Part shown: one piece after another, positions 25,189-37,200 of the stretch
Numbering within the stretch: the stretch's first letter is position 1
Layout: each line of letters begins with the position of its first letter
From: Lutjanus erythropterus
Taxonomy: Eukaryota > Chordata > Actinopteri > Lutjaniformes > Lutjanidae
Reading direction: 5' to 3'
Length of the DNA: 64,000 bases
NCBI GenBank assembly: GCA_020091685.1
Contig: CM034601.1
Span: 1-64,000, forward strand
Program-made: the position numbers and the translations under genes
Notes under the pieces: model-generated
What the model was told of the DNA's origin: nothing
The model's database searches: none
The model's input: only the letters and a program-made list of their open reading frames with translations

Positions 25189-26757
25189 TTATGTTGCATT
25201 CTGGTGGGAGCTGGGTCTGTTTTTCCTCCTGTGTTTTATCACTCTAACATCTGCGTAGACAACCTCAGAGGTAACTGGAAAAATTAAAAACAGATGTGAA
25301 ATGTGTTTTTTAGTGGTAATCTATGACAGAGGATATAACGTTTTGTTTATAACCCTTTACAAACAAGTCTTCCAAAACAATTTTCATGGTATGCGCATAT
25401 TAAATAAATGCTTTGTAAGAGCTATGAAAAATGAGGAAAGAAGTTATCCAAACATCTTTAAACCTACAATAACTGTTTGTGAGTATGGTCTTTATTAAGA
25501 CAGATGGGACATGTGAGGCGATTTATACTTACCATCATTAACAGTCGCGGGTCTTGATTTGTTTAGTTTTGTTATAGCAAGACACAGACCCACAGTGAGA
25601 AGGACTGTGACAACACTAGCTATGACACACACAGTCACAGTCATAACAGGGAAGGAATAAAAACCTAGAAAACACAAATAATATGCCATATTAGATAGTG
25701 ATAGTGACATTGATATTTCAATTTCATTATTTTGTCATCCAGGTGTTCTGCATAAAGTTATGTGTACAGTTGTATACAGATGTGTAATTAGTAAAAACAA
25801 AATCAAAATTATAACAAGGACAATTTGAGGTCCCAGATGGTAGACCAAGCAGGGCACGTCTGCGCCACAGTTCTGACCTGTCCTCCACACGGCTGCAAGC
25901 CCCACCAGCAGCGTTTCAGAAGCATTTCAGCAGTGCAGCGGTTTGCCCGCCTGATTATGTTTATTTGCTCAGATTTTATTGATTATGTCCTCTTCCCTTC
26001 CTCTTTGTCTTTCTATCATGGATAAGTAGGCTATGTGGTAAAATAGTTTCTTTTCTGTCTGTTTTTTATGATTGTGAGTCTGCATGGGGTCTTTCATTTT
26101 GAAAATGAACTCCCTGTTCCTTTTCTGTGTCTGACTTCCTGGCCGTTCGTTATGCTCTGTGCTAATTGACACGGCATCCATCAAAAACAGTTTTGCCGTG
26201 TATTTGAAACAGAGTGGAGCAGAGAGCTGCATCTGGGACAGACCGAGGCACTGCTGGTGGGCTCACAAGCATTGTGTAGAATCGCTGTGATCAGCTCTGG
26301 CTGATGTGGCACAGCTGTAATGCAACGCAGCCATGCCTGGTGGAATTTTCTTAACAAATGTATGAAATAAAAAATTTGAGAAGCTCCCCAAAAATCATTG
26401 ATAATCTATTGAGTGTATGATAAAATTTGATTATTTGCTAGCCTTTTGGCAGGTGAAAACAATGCAAAGAGCTGATATTTAGAAAAGAAAACGGGTGTCC
26501 TTTAAACATTTTACCTTTGCAGCTTGTCAGGTGAATAACTGTTTCATCTCTGCTGACATTGTTCCAAACAAGACACATTAAGTTTCCTGTCAACTGCCCA
26601 TGTAAGCTGATGGTAACATTTGAAAGACTGGTCTTCATCAGTAAAAGATCATCCAGAGTCAACTTGAACTCGACTCTATCACCCTCAGAGGAGCAGCTGA
26701 TGTTCATCTGTTCTGGTGACGAACACATCTGAGAAACCAGTGGCTTTGACACTGGAG
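25189..26757 (-). CDS. CD2/SLAM-like Ig receptor gene C, C2, transmembrane and tail exons (partial)
   Basis: Three in-frame exons have GT-AG borders: C2 domain 26757-26515, transmembrane 25664-25533 and tail 25274-25189 (TAA). The C2 exon has four cysteines in the contexts QMCSS, NISCSS, NLMCLVW and LTSCKG. These fit the two disulphides of CD2-family membrane-proximal domains, and NNVS and NIS are glycosylation sites. The next exon has a single hydrophobic helix (VMTVTVCVIASVVTVLLTVG) and a basic stop-transfer region. The tail carries EVVYADVRV, an ITIM-like V-x-Y-x-x-V, then a basic end. Compared with gene B, about 25 residues before ISLHGQLTGN are missing from the C2 domain. No V or signal exon lies between 26758 and the gap; they are expected within or beyond it. 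It is inferred to be an inhibitory-type leukocyte receptor. Confidence 0.78.
25855..26225. mobile_element. hAT fragment related to the element at 12874-13880
   Basis: The order of blocks caccagcagcgtttcag, gcccgcctgattatgtttat, gattatgtcctcttccc, ctatcatggataag and tgattgtgagtctgcatggg parallels 13310-13490 of the intact copy. It sits in the C2-transmembrane intron of gene C. Clear termini were not found. Confidence 0.65.
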
Positions 26758-27818
26758 CTAGAAGACAAACAAAGTAACATTTGTCTAGAATACAAAATGT
26801 AAAGTAAAATTCTAGTCATAATCTATTCCAATTTCCAATGTGATTGTTAAAAAACTTTCAGGGTTAAAACTGTTCAGGAACTGTTCCAGCTTTTTCATTA
26901 ATAAGATAGTTATGTGTGTGTCAGAGGACACAAGTCCACCAGCCACCAGTCAAATGCTGGTAAAATATGCAAGTGGTTGGTAGTTTTGCTTCACTTACCA
27001 GCCAAAACAAAAAAAAAAACAATGGTAATCTATTTAATGGCAGGTAAAATTTTAACATTGACTAGCAATTTGAAAAAAGTTATTTTACACCCCGGTGTAT
27101 AGAAATTTATGACTAAACTTATGTCTCTGTGCAGGCGACAGCTGTGCCCGGAGGCATTATGTTATCAGTTTGTCCGTCTGTCCCCGTCTCATGAGTGCAT
27201 TATCTTAAGAACGCTTTGATGGAATTTCTTTGAACATAGTACACATGTCCAAGTGGACTCAAGGATTAACTGATTAGATTTTGGTGGTCCAAGTTCATGG
27301 TCACTGTGACCTCATATCTGTCCCATTCACATGAACACAATATCTAAGGAACGCCTGATGGAAATTTCTTCAAATTATGACATGATGACAATTTATACCC
27401 AAATAATAAACTTCACTGTGACATCATAATGGTCAGCTCTCTATCAGTACTCCTAATCTAAAAATAAAAATAGTAAAATAAAAATAGTCTCTAAGTGAAA
27501 TACTTCTACTGGAATCAAACAAAAAATCTGTCTGGAGCTGCATCTATTAAATGCTCTCTTTTCCCTGAAGACTTTTTTGGCAGCCATAGCTTATGGAGAC
27601 TCAAGAAGATGAGCCACCATCACAATTTAGAGGAAAAAACACAGAACCATAGACACAATCTTTGATGCATAAAATTTGGTATACAACATACTGAAATAGA
27701 TTTTTGAGTTTTGTGCCCAACTCAAACTTTAACAAACTTTCTGCTGACCTTTAATTGAGATAATTTACTATTCTTCCTCAGATAAATTCATAGTAAAAGT
27801 TAAAGTTAGAGAAACTCA
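26758..27818. other. Intronic or upstream DNA of gene C
   Basis: No Ig exon is found. From about 27700 the sequence resembles the dispersed foldback family at 55300-55930 (cttt-aattgagataatttact and, in reverse, agaaaagtaaattatctcaac). A block around 27120-27360 contains a partly repeated motif (agaacgctttgatggaattt and aggaacgcctgatggaaatt). Confidence 0.5.
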
Positions 27819-28346
27819 AAAAAAAAATGTTTTTCAAAATTTGGTCACAGTTAACTGAACCTGATTTGTTAGCATTTTGTTGCCTTAAAATTAAATGTTT
27901 TTTTCTATTTAAATACAACATTTTGGGGTTTCTAAAATTCCAATATTTGAATTTATCTTAACAAGAAAAGTAAATTATCTCAACAAAAGATCAGTAGTTG
28001 GTAAACCTTTTTCAAAACTGAAGAATTTAATGTGGGCTCAAAACTGATGTACTATGTATGTAGTATGTTGGCTTGAAATTTTGAGCTGTCTCAACTTTTT
28101 CATAGACCTACAACAATGAAAGATGAAAAATATTTTAAAAATATAATCTTATTAATTTCCATGTCATTTTTTGCCAAAGTGACAGGGAGCCACTGGAGAG
28201 GACCTAAAGAGCCGCATGTGGCTCTGGAGCCTCAGGTTGCATACCCCTGTATTAACTTATTTTAAATTGATTTTTACCAAGTTGGTGCACGACAGGTTAA
28301 AATATCTGATGAGACATTACATTGTTGACATCAATAATAGAAGCAG
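27819..28346. repeat. Copy 2 of the 528-bp duplicated segment, abutting the gap
   Basis: It matches 1-528 at a constant offset of 27818 and ends at the last base before the N run. In copy 1 the sequence continues to a V exon 820 bp further on. In copy 2 that continuation is lost in the gap. Confidence 0.92.
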
Positions 28347-28846
28347 NNNNNNNNNNNNNNNNNNNNNNNNNNNNNNNNNNNNNNNNNNNNNNNNNNNNNN
28401 NNNNNNNNNNNNNNNNNNNNNNNNNNNNNNNNNNNNNNNNNNNNNNNNNNNNNNNNNNNNNNNNNNNNNNNNNNNNNNNNNNNNNNNNNNNNNNNNNNNN
28501 NNNNNNNNNNNNNNNNNNNNNNNNNNNNNNNNNNNNNNNNNNNNNNNNNNNNNNNNNNNNNNNNNNNNNNNNNNNNNNNNNNNNNNNNNNNNNNNNNNNN
28601 NNNNNNNNNNNNNNNNNNNNNNNNNNNNNNNNNNNNNNNNNNNNNNNNNNNNNNNNNNNNNNNNNNNNNNNNNNNNNNNNNNNNNNNNNNNNNNNNNNNN
28701 NNNNNNNNNNNNNNNNNNNNNNNNNNNNNNNNNNNNNNNNNNNNNNNNNNNNNNNNNNNNNNNNNNNNNNNNNNNNNNNNNNNNNNNNNNNNNNNNNNNN
28801 NNNNNNNNNNNNNNNNNNNNNNNNNNNNNNNNNNNNNNNNNNNNNN
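28347..28846. other. Assembly gap of 500 N
   Basis: Exactly 500 undetermined bases, a conventional placeholder length, so the true size is unknown. The sequence to its right does not continue the duplicated unit. Confidence 0.98.
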
Positions 28847-28863
28847 GGAAAAAGTCCCATCGT

Positions 28864-28932
28864 GGTTATCATACCCATACCTAACCCTAACCCGTGGTTA
28901 TCATACCCTTACCTAACCCCTAACCCTAACCC
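28864..28932. repeat. Short telomere-like repeats at gap edge
   Basis: Two blocks of cctaaccctaaccc-type sequence, the second as cctaacccctaaccctaacc, are separated by a repeated gtggttatcatacc phrase. The phrase plus telomere-like block occurs twice in tandem, so this may be a satellite unit of about 36 bp rather than telomere DNA. Confidence 0.6.
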
Positions 28933-30678
28933 ACTTTTGATGACTAACAGCTTACAGATTAAAAATAAGATCAACAATTAAAACATAATTAATATATAAT
29001 AAGTAGGGTGGACAAAAATTTAATTTGGTATGTAAGGGGTTAAAAAACTTAAAAAAGTTTAAATTATTTCATTTGGCATTTAGGGGTTAAAAACAGTTTA
29101 AAAATAGTTTAAAATTTACACATAATAATATTAAATTCATGTAACAGTAAAAACAAGAAAATTTGATTTGGCACATAAAGGGTTAAAAATATTTGATTGT
29201 ATTTATTGTCAATAAATGGGTTAAAAATGTACATTTTATTTTATCTGGCACTTATAGGGTTAAGAGTAAAAGGGGAGTTACTTAAAAGGTAAAAACTAAA
29301 ACAAGAAAACTAAAACACTATTTCATTAGATTTACTTGTTTAAAATAGGACCACTGCTATAAAAGGCAGTGCAGTCACTGAGAGAGCTCACTTTTGGTTT
29401 GGGTCTTGACGAGTGAACATCAAGCTCTCCTCAGCAATTTCAGCAAGCTACAGACAGCTTTTTTCAGTGTGCCTGACCTGAAGAAGATCCATTTAGGATC
29501 GAAACATCGTCTTGTGGGCACACTCTTCTTTTGTTTAATAATTCATAATTCATAAAACATAAAAAAATTATTTAAGTTCATTTTTTATTTAAAACTACAT
29601 TTTATTTTGTGATTAAAAACAACCTTTTGGTTTTCCTTCCCCACTTTTGGGGAAGCGCTTTTGGTTTTACATTTTTTATTACATATATAACAAAGCTAAC
29701 AATAAGAACACTACATAAATACATACCAAACAAACAATGGGTGACTGGACGCTGGTGCGCCATGGCAGAAGGCGCCAGCGCCAACGCCAACCTGACTGGG
29801 GACAGGGGTACGAGAGGTCCTATGGGAGGATGGACAGTGCACCTTCCTGCTCCTATGGGAGGAGATTTCCAGTCCCTCAACCTAACCCGGGCATAGGCCC
29901 AGGGAGTGGGTGCTCAGACCCTCACACCCTTTTTCTCCATTAATAAGTTAATTCGTTGTATGATCCAGAAAATGCTAAAAGATACTAATCAAAGTCCAAG
30001 ATAACATCCACAAATATCACATTTTGTCCACAACTCACAGATATTTTAGTGGTTTACAGTATATTCAGTTTACAGTCAGAGAGGAGTAAAGAAACCAGAA
30101 CACATTCACATTTAAGAAGCTGAAACAAGAGAATTTAAATATTTTTATTAAATGACTCAAATCCATGAATAGATTCTAAAAGGTTGGTGATTAAAATAAT
30201 AATTGATTAATTGTTGCAGCTGTGGTTTAAATGTCAAAACGGCTCTTCAGCCACTCTGTGAAAACATTAACAAACAATAGAGCAGATGAACCAGAGCGGC
30301 TTCAAGTGATTAAAGTGAGTAAAGATCTATTATGTTAAATATCTTTAGCATGAACTTAAACATTCAGGTTCTTGCAGTGCACAAATCTCAGTGTGATGCA
30401 CTCATAAACTCAAAACAGGAAGTGTAAAAACAGAAGCATGTGAACTCTAACTATCCAATCAGAATCAACTATTTAACAAAGCTGTGTAATAAACTCTCCC
30501 AATTGGTCCATGTTTACAGTTAAAATCTGCCAATCAGAGAGCTGAACACCAGAGGAAGTTGACAGACTTTTTTTTTTTTCTTTTTTGATCTGAGGAACTA
30601 GTTTAGTTGGTATTGTGATGATGTTGTCCCTGTTGCATGATGGGAAAGAAGAGACTGAGTGTTGCTGCAGGTCAGAGA
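28933..30678. other. Repeat-rich 3' flank of cystm1
   Basis: It contains aaaggggttaaaa-type degenerate repeats (29030-29270). A block at 29430-29510 includes cctgaagaagatcc and ggatcgaaacatcg, seen in many fish repeats. A basic frame at 29737-29943 (GDWTLVRHGRRRQRQRQPDW) may be the start of a LINE-type ORF1. A MITE copy lies at 29945-30235, related to 48305-48630 and to 63806 onward by tgatccagaaaatg, gtcagagagga, aagaaaccaga and attcacatttaag. No gene is recognised. Confidence 0.45.
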
Positions 30679-31181
30679 TCAGCAGAAGCTGCGGGTCAAC
30701 ATGTCCCAGAGGCAGCAGCAGCACAGAGCAGCTGAACACGCCCCAAGACACGATCCTACACCACCGCCATGACCGCTGCTGCCGCCGCCACCATTGCCCC
30801 GATTCTGATCGACCATGAACACTGACAGAGAGAGAGAGACATCAATATTTTATCTGTTCAGAAACATTTACTACCGACGCATTACATTTGACTCACCTGA
30901 TTGTTTTGGTGGCTCTCTGTACGTCTTGGGGCCGTCCCAGGGGTGTGAGGACCCAGGGGGCCCACTCTGGTACCCTGAGTACCCGGACTGAGCCAGGTAG
31001 GGTCCCGGGGGCCCCATTAACCCCGGTGGTCCCTGGTAGTAGGGGTGGTCTGCTCCACAAGTCTGAGGGATGGTCTGCAGAGGAGACAGGTGTGGTTGTC
31101 ATAGGGATAGGGATGGTCATGTGACATAAACTTTAATGTACACAGAGCATCACTCGTTTTGTGTGTGTGTGTGTGTGTGTG

Positions 31182-31260
<79 letters not shown>

Positions 31261-34200
31261 TGTCTATAAAGTTATACATCTTCATATATGTTGCAGGAAT
31301 TTGTCAGTTTCTGTGAGTTGATGTTTTAATGGGTGATTCCATCGGATATTCTTTTTGTTTTTAGGCCAACAAAAACTAAATCATTAAAGATCTGAATCAC
31401 ATCTGATTCATAAAACAGTAAACCAACCTGAGAAACTCATCAAACTTTCTACAAAAACATTTCAGTCTGAGTTTATTGAGGTTCAATCAGGACTGTCTGT
31501 TCTGTCCTCTGTTATCTTGTCTGTTCTCTTGTCTCTTCTATCGTTTGTCCTGTTCTCTGTTATGTTGTCTGTTGTCATCTGTTCTGTCATCCGTTCTGTT
31601 GCCTGTTCTCTCATTTCTTCTCATCTGTTCAGTCGTCTCCAGATGACAGAACAACAGTCTCTCATTTCTCTCATGTGTCCTGCTGACACTGCAGGTGAGG
31701 CTGTGGCTGCAGCAGTGCATGCTGGGTACCTGGTATGGCGAGCCGGGGAAGCCTGGAGGCTGAGTGCTGTAAGCTGCAGAGAGACAACAAGAGGTCACAT
31801 GATCAGATTGACATCATGTGACTGTTTACATGGTAGCCATTCCCACATTACCCGCACTGTTTCTCAAACATACGGTTTCTAAAAGGGCTCTTCCTGAAGG
31901 GCTGAGTTTCTATTCAGAATTGTTTGCTTCTGAAGAACTTTTTTTGAAGGAAGGTTTCTTTGTGAGAGAAAGGGTTCCATTCAGAACCATTTTCATTCAA
32001 AGAACCCTTTTTGAAGAAAGTTCCTCAAGGACTGTTGAACGTGTGGCTGTCAAATGACTGTGACTGAATGGCTATAATGATCTGGGGTTCAATAGTTCTC
32101 TGTACAATACAATATGGCTCTTCATAGAACCCTCAGAGGACAAGATAGTTGTAAGGGAAAACCTTATAATTGATTACTTTTAGATCCCCCTATTTGGGTT
32201 CATTCAATGTGAAACCCTTGGAATATATGAAGGCCCTCAGTAGAACCCCCTGGGTTGTTATTACCTAGAAAAACAGAGGGTTGTCAGTGGAACCATTACA
32301 TCACAGAGGGGTTCTGTGTGGAACCTCTCATAGGGGTTGCAGGTAGAAACTTTCACAGGTGGTTCTAGGTATAACACTTTATGTTGGGCTCTAGGTAGAA
32401 CTCTCTGCAAGAAACGGAGTCATAGTACACTCTTAGAAAAAAGGTGATAACTATAACCATTAAGAGTCATTCAACTTGTCCCTGTAGAAGAACCCTTTTT
32501 GGTTCCTGGTAGAACCTTTTACAAAAAACCCTTGAGGAACAAGTTCTTTTCCTTGAAGATTTTTCTTTTTCAAAAAAGGTTGATTGGATGAAAAGGGTTC
32601 TTAAGCTCCAGTGGGCAACATTGTTTTGGTATAATTGAGAAATCATTTCATAAAAACTTTTCAGCATATTGTAAATCAGGTGCTCTAAGAGAGAACTAGG
32701 CTTCTGCTCCTCCTCTTTGGCTCTGTTGTCAGCATTTAGAGAATCTACCCCATGACGGTGGACTTAAAACAATCGCAGGTCTTTTAGGAACTGGGGTTTC
32801 CTCCTACTAGTGCAGCTGCGCGTGCACGTTCCTTTGTGGAGACCCTGAATCAATGACAGAAGCTACTGCAAGAAAAGTTGCTATAAAACTGAATTATAAT
32901 AAAGAGAGAAGACCCTAATGAGCAACATGCTCAACTCAGCTCACTTGGTTACTTCTGAGTTCACCTTCAGTTGTGTTCATTTACGTGTATTGTGGAGCTT
33001 TGCTGAGTGCCAAGAGGACCGGGTGGAGCTAAGACACAGAACTGACAGACAGCTGCTTAGAGCCAGGGAGCTCTGCAGGAGAGAGTCTGCAGCAGACTGA
33101 AGCTTCTGGAGGAAAAAACACACTGGACTCACTGTGATGCAGCTACTTTACTATCAGGAGAGGAGGTCAGAGTGTATGTTTCAAACTTTTGGGATTAAAA
33201 AGAGGATTTATCTTCACTCCTGCTTCAACCTTCTGCAGCAGCAATAGAGAAATCGAGGAGCCGTGCATCGGACAGAGGAGAGCTCCGCATTTATTTTTGA
33301 AACTTTTGAGATGAAAAAGTGGATTATTTTTACTCCCGTCTCTCAGCCCCTCTGCAGCAACAGTTCATGAAACAATTATGGACGTGCTGACTGACCAGAT
33401 GAGAGCTCAGAGTTTATTTTTTAAACTTTTGGGATTAAAAAGTGGATTTATCTTCATGTTTGTTTGTAAACCTGTGTGCAGCAGCACCATGGAGGAGCCG
33501 ACTGCACTGTTTACAGAGTGAGTGAATGACACACAATTACAGGCACTGTGCTTTTATACTGACTGATTTTTGACATGAGCCAAACCATGTTGCTGTTGTG
33601 TCGCATTGTCATGACCGCTTATATCACGGCGAGCTGCACCCAAAATGAACAGCAAGCCCCGCTGCGGTCACGTAGAGCAAACCACTGCCGACCACTGCTG
33701 TGTAGAGCCTCCTTTCTGTCCCCCCCCAACAAGTGAGTGTTGTGACACTGAGTTCATGTGTGCAGGAGAGCAGAGAGAAAGACGTTTTCAAAAGTCTCTT
33801 CATGTTCAGCTCTCAGTACTTCTGTATCTTCACACTGACTCTTTATGTTTTTAAATGTGATTTTTCTCCTCTGTCGGTGTCTGTTTTATTACACACAGCT
33901 GATGTCTGTTGGTCTGTGCTCACTCATGATTGTCTCCGTTCACTGTTGCTTGTACTCATGAAGCCTGTGCTGCTTGTCTATTGGAAGGGGCTCAGGACAC
34001 AGAAAACAAAACCTAACTCAGAAGAGACTCAACAATCAACTAGGGGGGGTTAATCTGTCTGATTTCCCAATCCGATTCGATTACGATTATTGAGGTCCCA
34101 ATTCGATTACCAACCGATTTTCGATTATTAATGATTCTCGATTAGCGATTATTGATTTTCCATTTGATAACAGTAACCCAAAATACACCACAAAGTTATT

Positions 34201-37200
34201 GCACCATTAAAAAAAATGTTGCTGAATTACTTAACTCTTATTGAGTAACAACTCAAAGCACTTCCTGTGTAGTGCAAAAAACAAAAGTGGTGGGATTAGA
34301 GTTAAATTATTTAAAAATGCACTTGTCTTTGATCTTTGTCTGTCTGTAATTATCACCATAGTTATGTAATGTAATAATAATGATAATAGTAATGATAATG
34401 ATAACAATATGAAAAACTTCAAACTTATACAGTGCTGTACTATGTATATACTACACATATATTAGATCATTATACACTGTACAGTATAATACACAACTAC
34501 ACTCTGTAGTCTGGCTCAATGTCCCGCCTACAGCAGCACATCTGATTGGTTAGAAGTGATGATCAATCAGCAGACACACTGTGTGACAGACGGGGTGAGA
34601 CAGAGCTGCAGCGGTGAGCAGAGAGGAGCTGTGTAGAAGTTAAGACAGCTGATATCACCAAAGTTTCAATCAACATCACAGTTTGATGATCTGTTTCTAT
34701 GGTGATAGCAGAGTTACATCAGTGAAAAAAGTTATGGTCTGGATTTCACTCGAGGCGACGTGACGACTTTTAAATCAGAGCTGAGCTGCACACAGCAGCA
34801 TCTGTCCTTCTGTTCACTGCAGCTCTGCATGGAGATTTCAGGTTTTATAACTTATACAAAAAAAACAGTGACAGTAAAACTATGATGCTCACATGTGGTC
34901 CGTGGATCACATGAGTGTTGAACCGTAGAGGGTGATCTGTCTGTGACACGGGTCAACTGTGATCCGTTGCAGCCCTAGTTGGTTTCTCATTGCTGGTTGT
35001 TTCTCGTCCGTTTTACACACCTGCTCGTACGGCTCACTCGCTCTGGCCGCTGCACGCACTTGCGAATTGGAACTGGGTGCGCTCGCTTGACGTTCAACTT
35101 CCGTTGACCGCGGGATAACATTTTTGCAAAATAAAATAATGCAAAAAATAATAGATTTTTGAAAATTTAATAATCAATTCATACTCGTCCATAACATAAT
35201 CGCAATTAATTAATAATCAATTTTTTTCACCACCCCTACAATCAACTGTTTGTAGGCTTCTTACCTACTGCAGCTTTAATGGAACCTTTCGTCTCACAAA
35301 GAACCATTTGTGAACTAAAAACAAGCGTTCATCAGAAGCAAATGGGTAGAAACTCACATAGGACATATTGGACCAATTTTCCAAATCTTTCCTGACACAG
35401 TTATTTTCATTATTGATCAGTCTGTTGACTGATAATTATCAAGGGTTGAAAAATAAGCCCAAACACGTTCAAACACACAGATGTAGGTTGGTGTGTCTGG
35501 TCATGTTTGGACTTATTTTCCAACCTTTGACTTACTGGCCTATTTCTCAAGTCTTCTACATTAATTTATTGGTTAGCTCACTCAACAACTCACAAAATTC
35601 ACAATTTTGTAATGGAGTCTGGGAATATTATGGTTATTATGGTTATCTTAGATCCTTCTCCCAGCAGATCAGAAATGAAGAGCTACAAATCAGATACTTC
35701 AAAAAAATCCTACAGTCTGATTTCAGTACTCAGACTCTGGATGATGAAAATGGACACAAGTTTAGTAGGAAAGTCTACTGTTAATTCTGTTCTGTTATCA
35801 CACCCCATTTAGGACTGCGAGTTTTCTTCTCATTTTTTTTTTTTTTTTTACCATAGTCAATGATGTCATAACTTCCTCAATGCATGATGCATTCATTCTG
35901 CATACGGTCTATGGGTAAGCAGTAGTGGATACCAGGTGTGTCCACTCAAAGCCTGTCTCAGTTCATGCTGGGTTACCTCATGTTAATATAAATATTACCT
36001 GTTTAGCAACAACATCGTACCTCTGAGTGTTTTCTGTTTCTAATGCATATGGGAGTCGTAGGTCAGAACATGAGGACATATTCCTTGTTAATATAGCTTA
36101 CTTGCCTTGTGTTTTCATATTCTGAGGCTAGGCCTGTGCGGTATACCAGTTCGTACCGAAAAATGGTCTTTATTTTCGTTATGATATTCATTTTTCATAT
36201 ACTGCCATACCGGTGAATAGCCCAAACAACATCTGGAATGTGCGCTGCGGGAAAGTGTTTCAGCGGGGACTCATCACTGCTGCACACCAACACCACAGGC
36301 GTGTTTGCTTCAGCGTGTGCTCTAGGGATGTTCCTGGTGACTAAATTCCCTGTTGATTCAATCCAAAATTTAATTTAGACTAGTCTAACACTAAGAAAAC
36401 ACTAAGAAAGCAGTTAAAATTTAGCAGAATTTATTCATCTATAATGTTAAACACTATCCGAAAAAAAAACTGTGTATTAAAAGCCATTTGAAGACGTTAA
36501 TCACAGTCTATAATCACCAAATTATACTTTAAATGCCGCTACTTTGCTCTCTGATACAAACCTACACATTAATGTACAAAACATGACAACAACTCAAATG
36601 CTTCACCTTTTCAGACTGAAGAGGGTCACAGTGTCTGCAGGTAAAGGACCCAGAGCTAACGTTAGCAGTGTGGCTAACGTTAGCTGCCAGCCTGACACAC
36701 GGTGTGGCTAACGTTAGCTGCAGCCCGACACACAGTGTGGCTAACGTTAGCTGCAGCCCGACACACAGTGTGGCTAACGTTAGCTGCCAGCCTGACACAC
36801 AGTGTGGCTAACGTTAGCTGTCAGCCCGACACACAGTGTGGCTAACGTTAGCTGCCAGCCCGACACACAGTGTGGCTAACGTTAGCTGCCAGCCTGACAC
36901 ACGGTGTGGCTAACGTTAGCTGCAGCCTGACACACAGGGTGGCTAACGTTAGCAGTGCTAACAGCAGCAGCAGCTCCGCCTGCAGGTTTGTGTCTGTGTT
37001 TAATGTGGTCACATGTTTCTCCAGTCGAGTGAATATATATCAGCTTATTCTGTCACAGTCTACATTCATCTGTCCGACTTCGGTCATGTAAACGTCCGGT
37101 GTTGCCACGGCGATCGGTTCATAAACGCTGGGTGAGAGGAGCCGCCGTCTGACAGGGACGCAGCCCCGACTAGTGGTGTGCAGCTGCATAAAATCTTAGA

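Noticed and set aside
28216-28981. Long open frames across 28347-28846
   Set aside because: They exist only because N was translated as unknown residues across the gap.
29737-29943. Arginine/glutamine-rich small protein gene
   Set aside because: It is flanked by repeat-type sequence and resembles the start of a LINE-type ORF; no supporting exon or continuation, so it was only mentioned.
31517-32057. Plus-strand frames of 79-121 codons
   Set aside because: They overlap the antisense of a real cystm1 exon (31730-31773) and a ggttct-rich repeat; no domain.
36655-36953. Possible CRISPR-like array, with regular palindromic repeats and spacers
   Set aside because: The spacers are themselves near-identical, so the whole 33-35 bp unit is a minisatellite inside a hAT element in a vertebrate genome.
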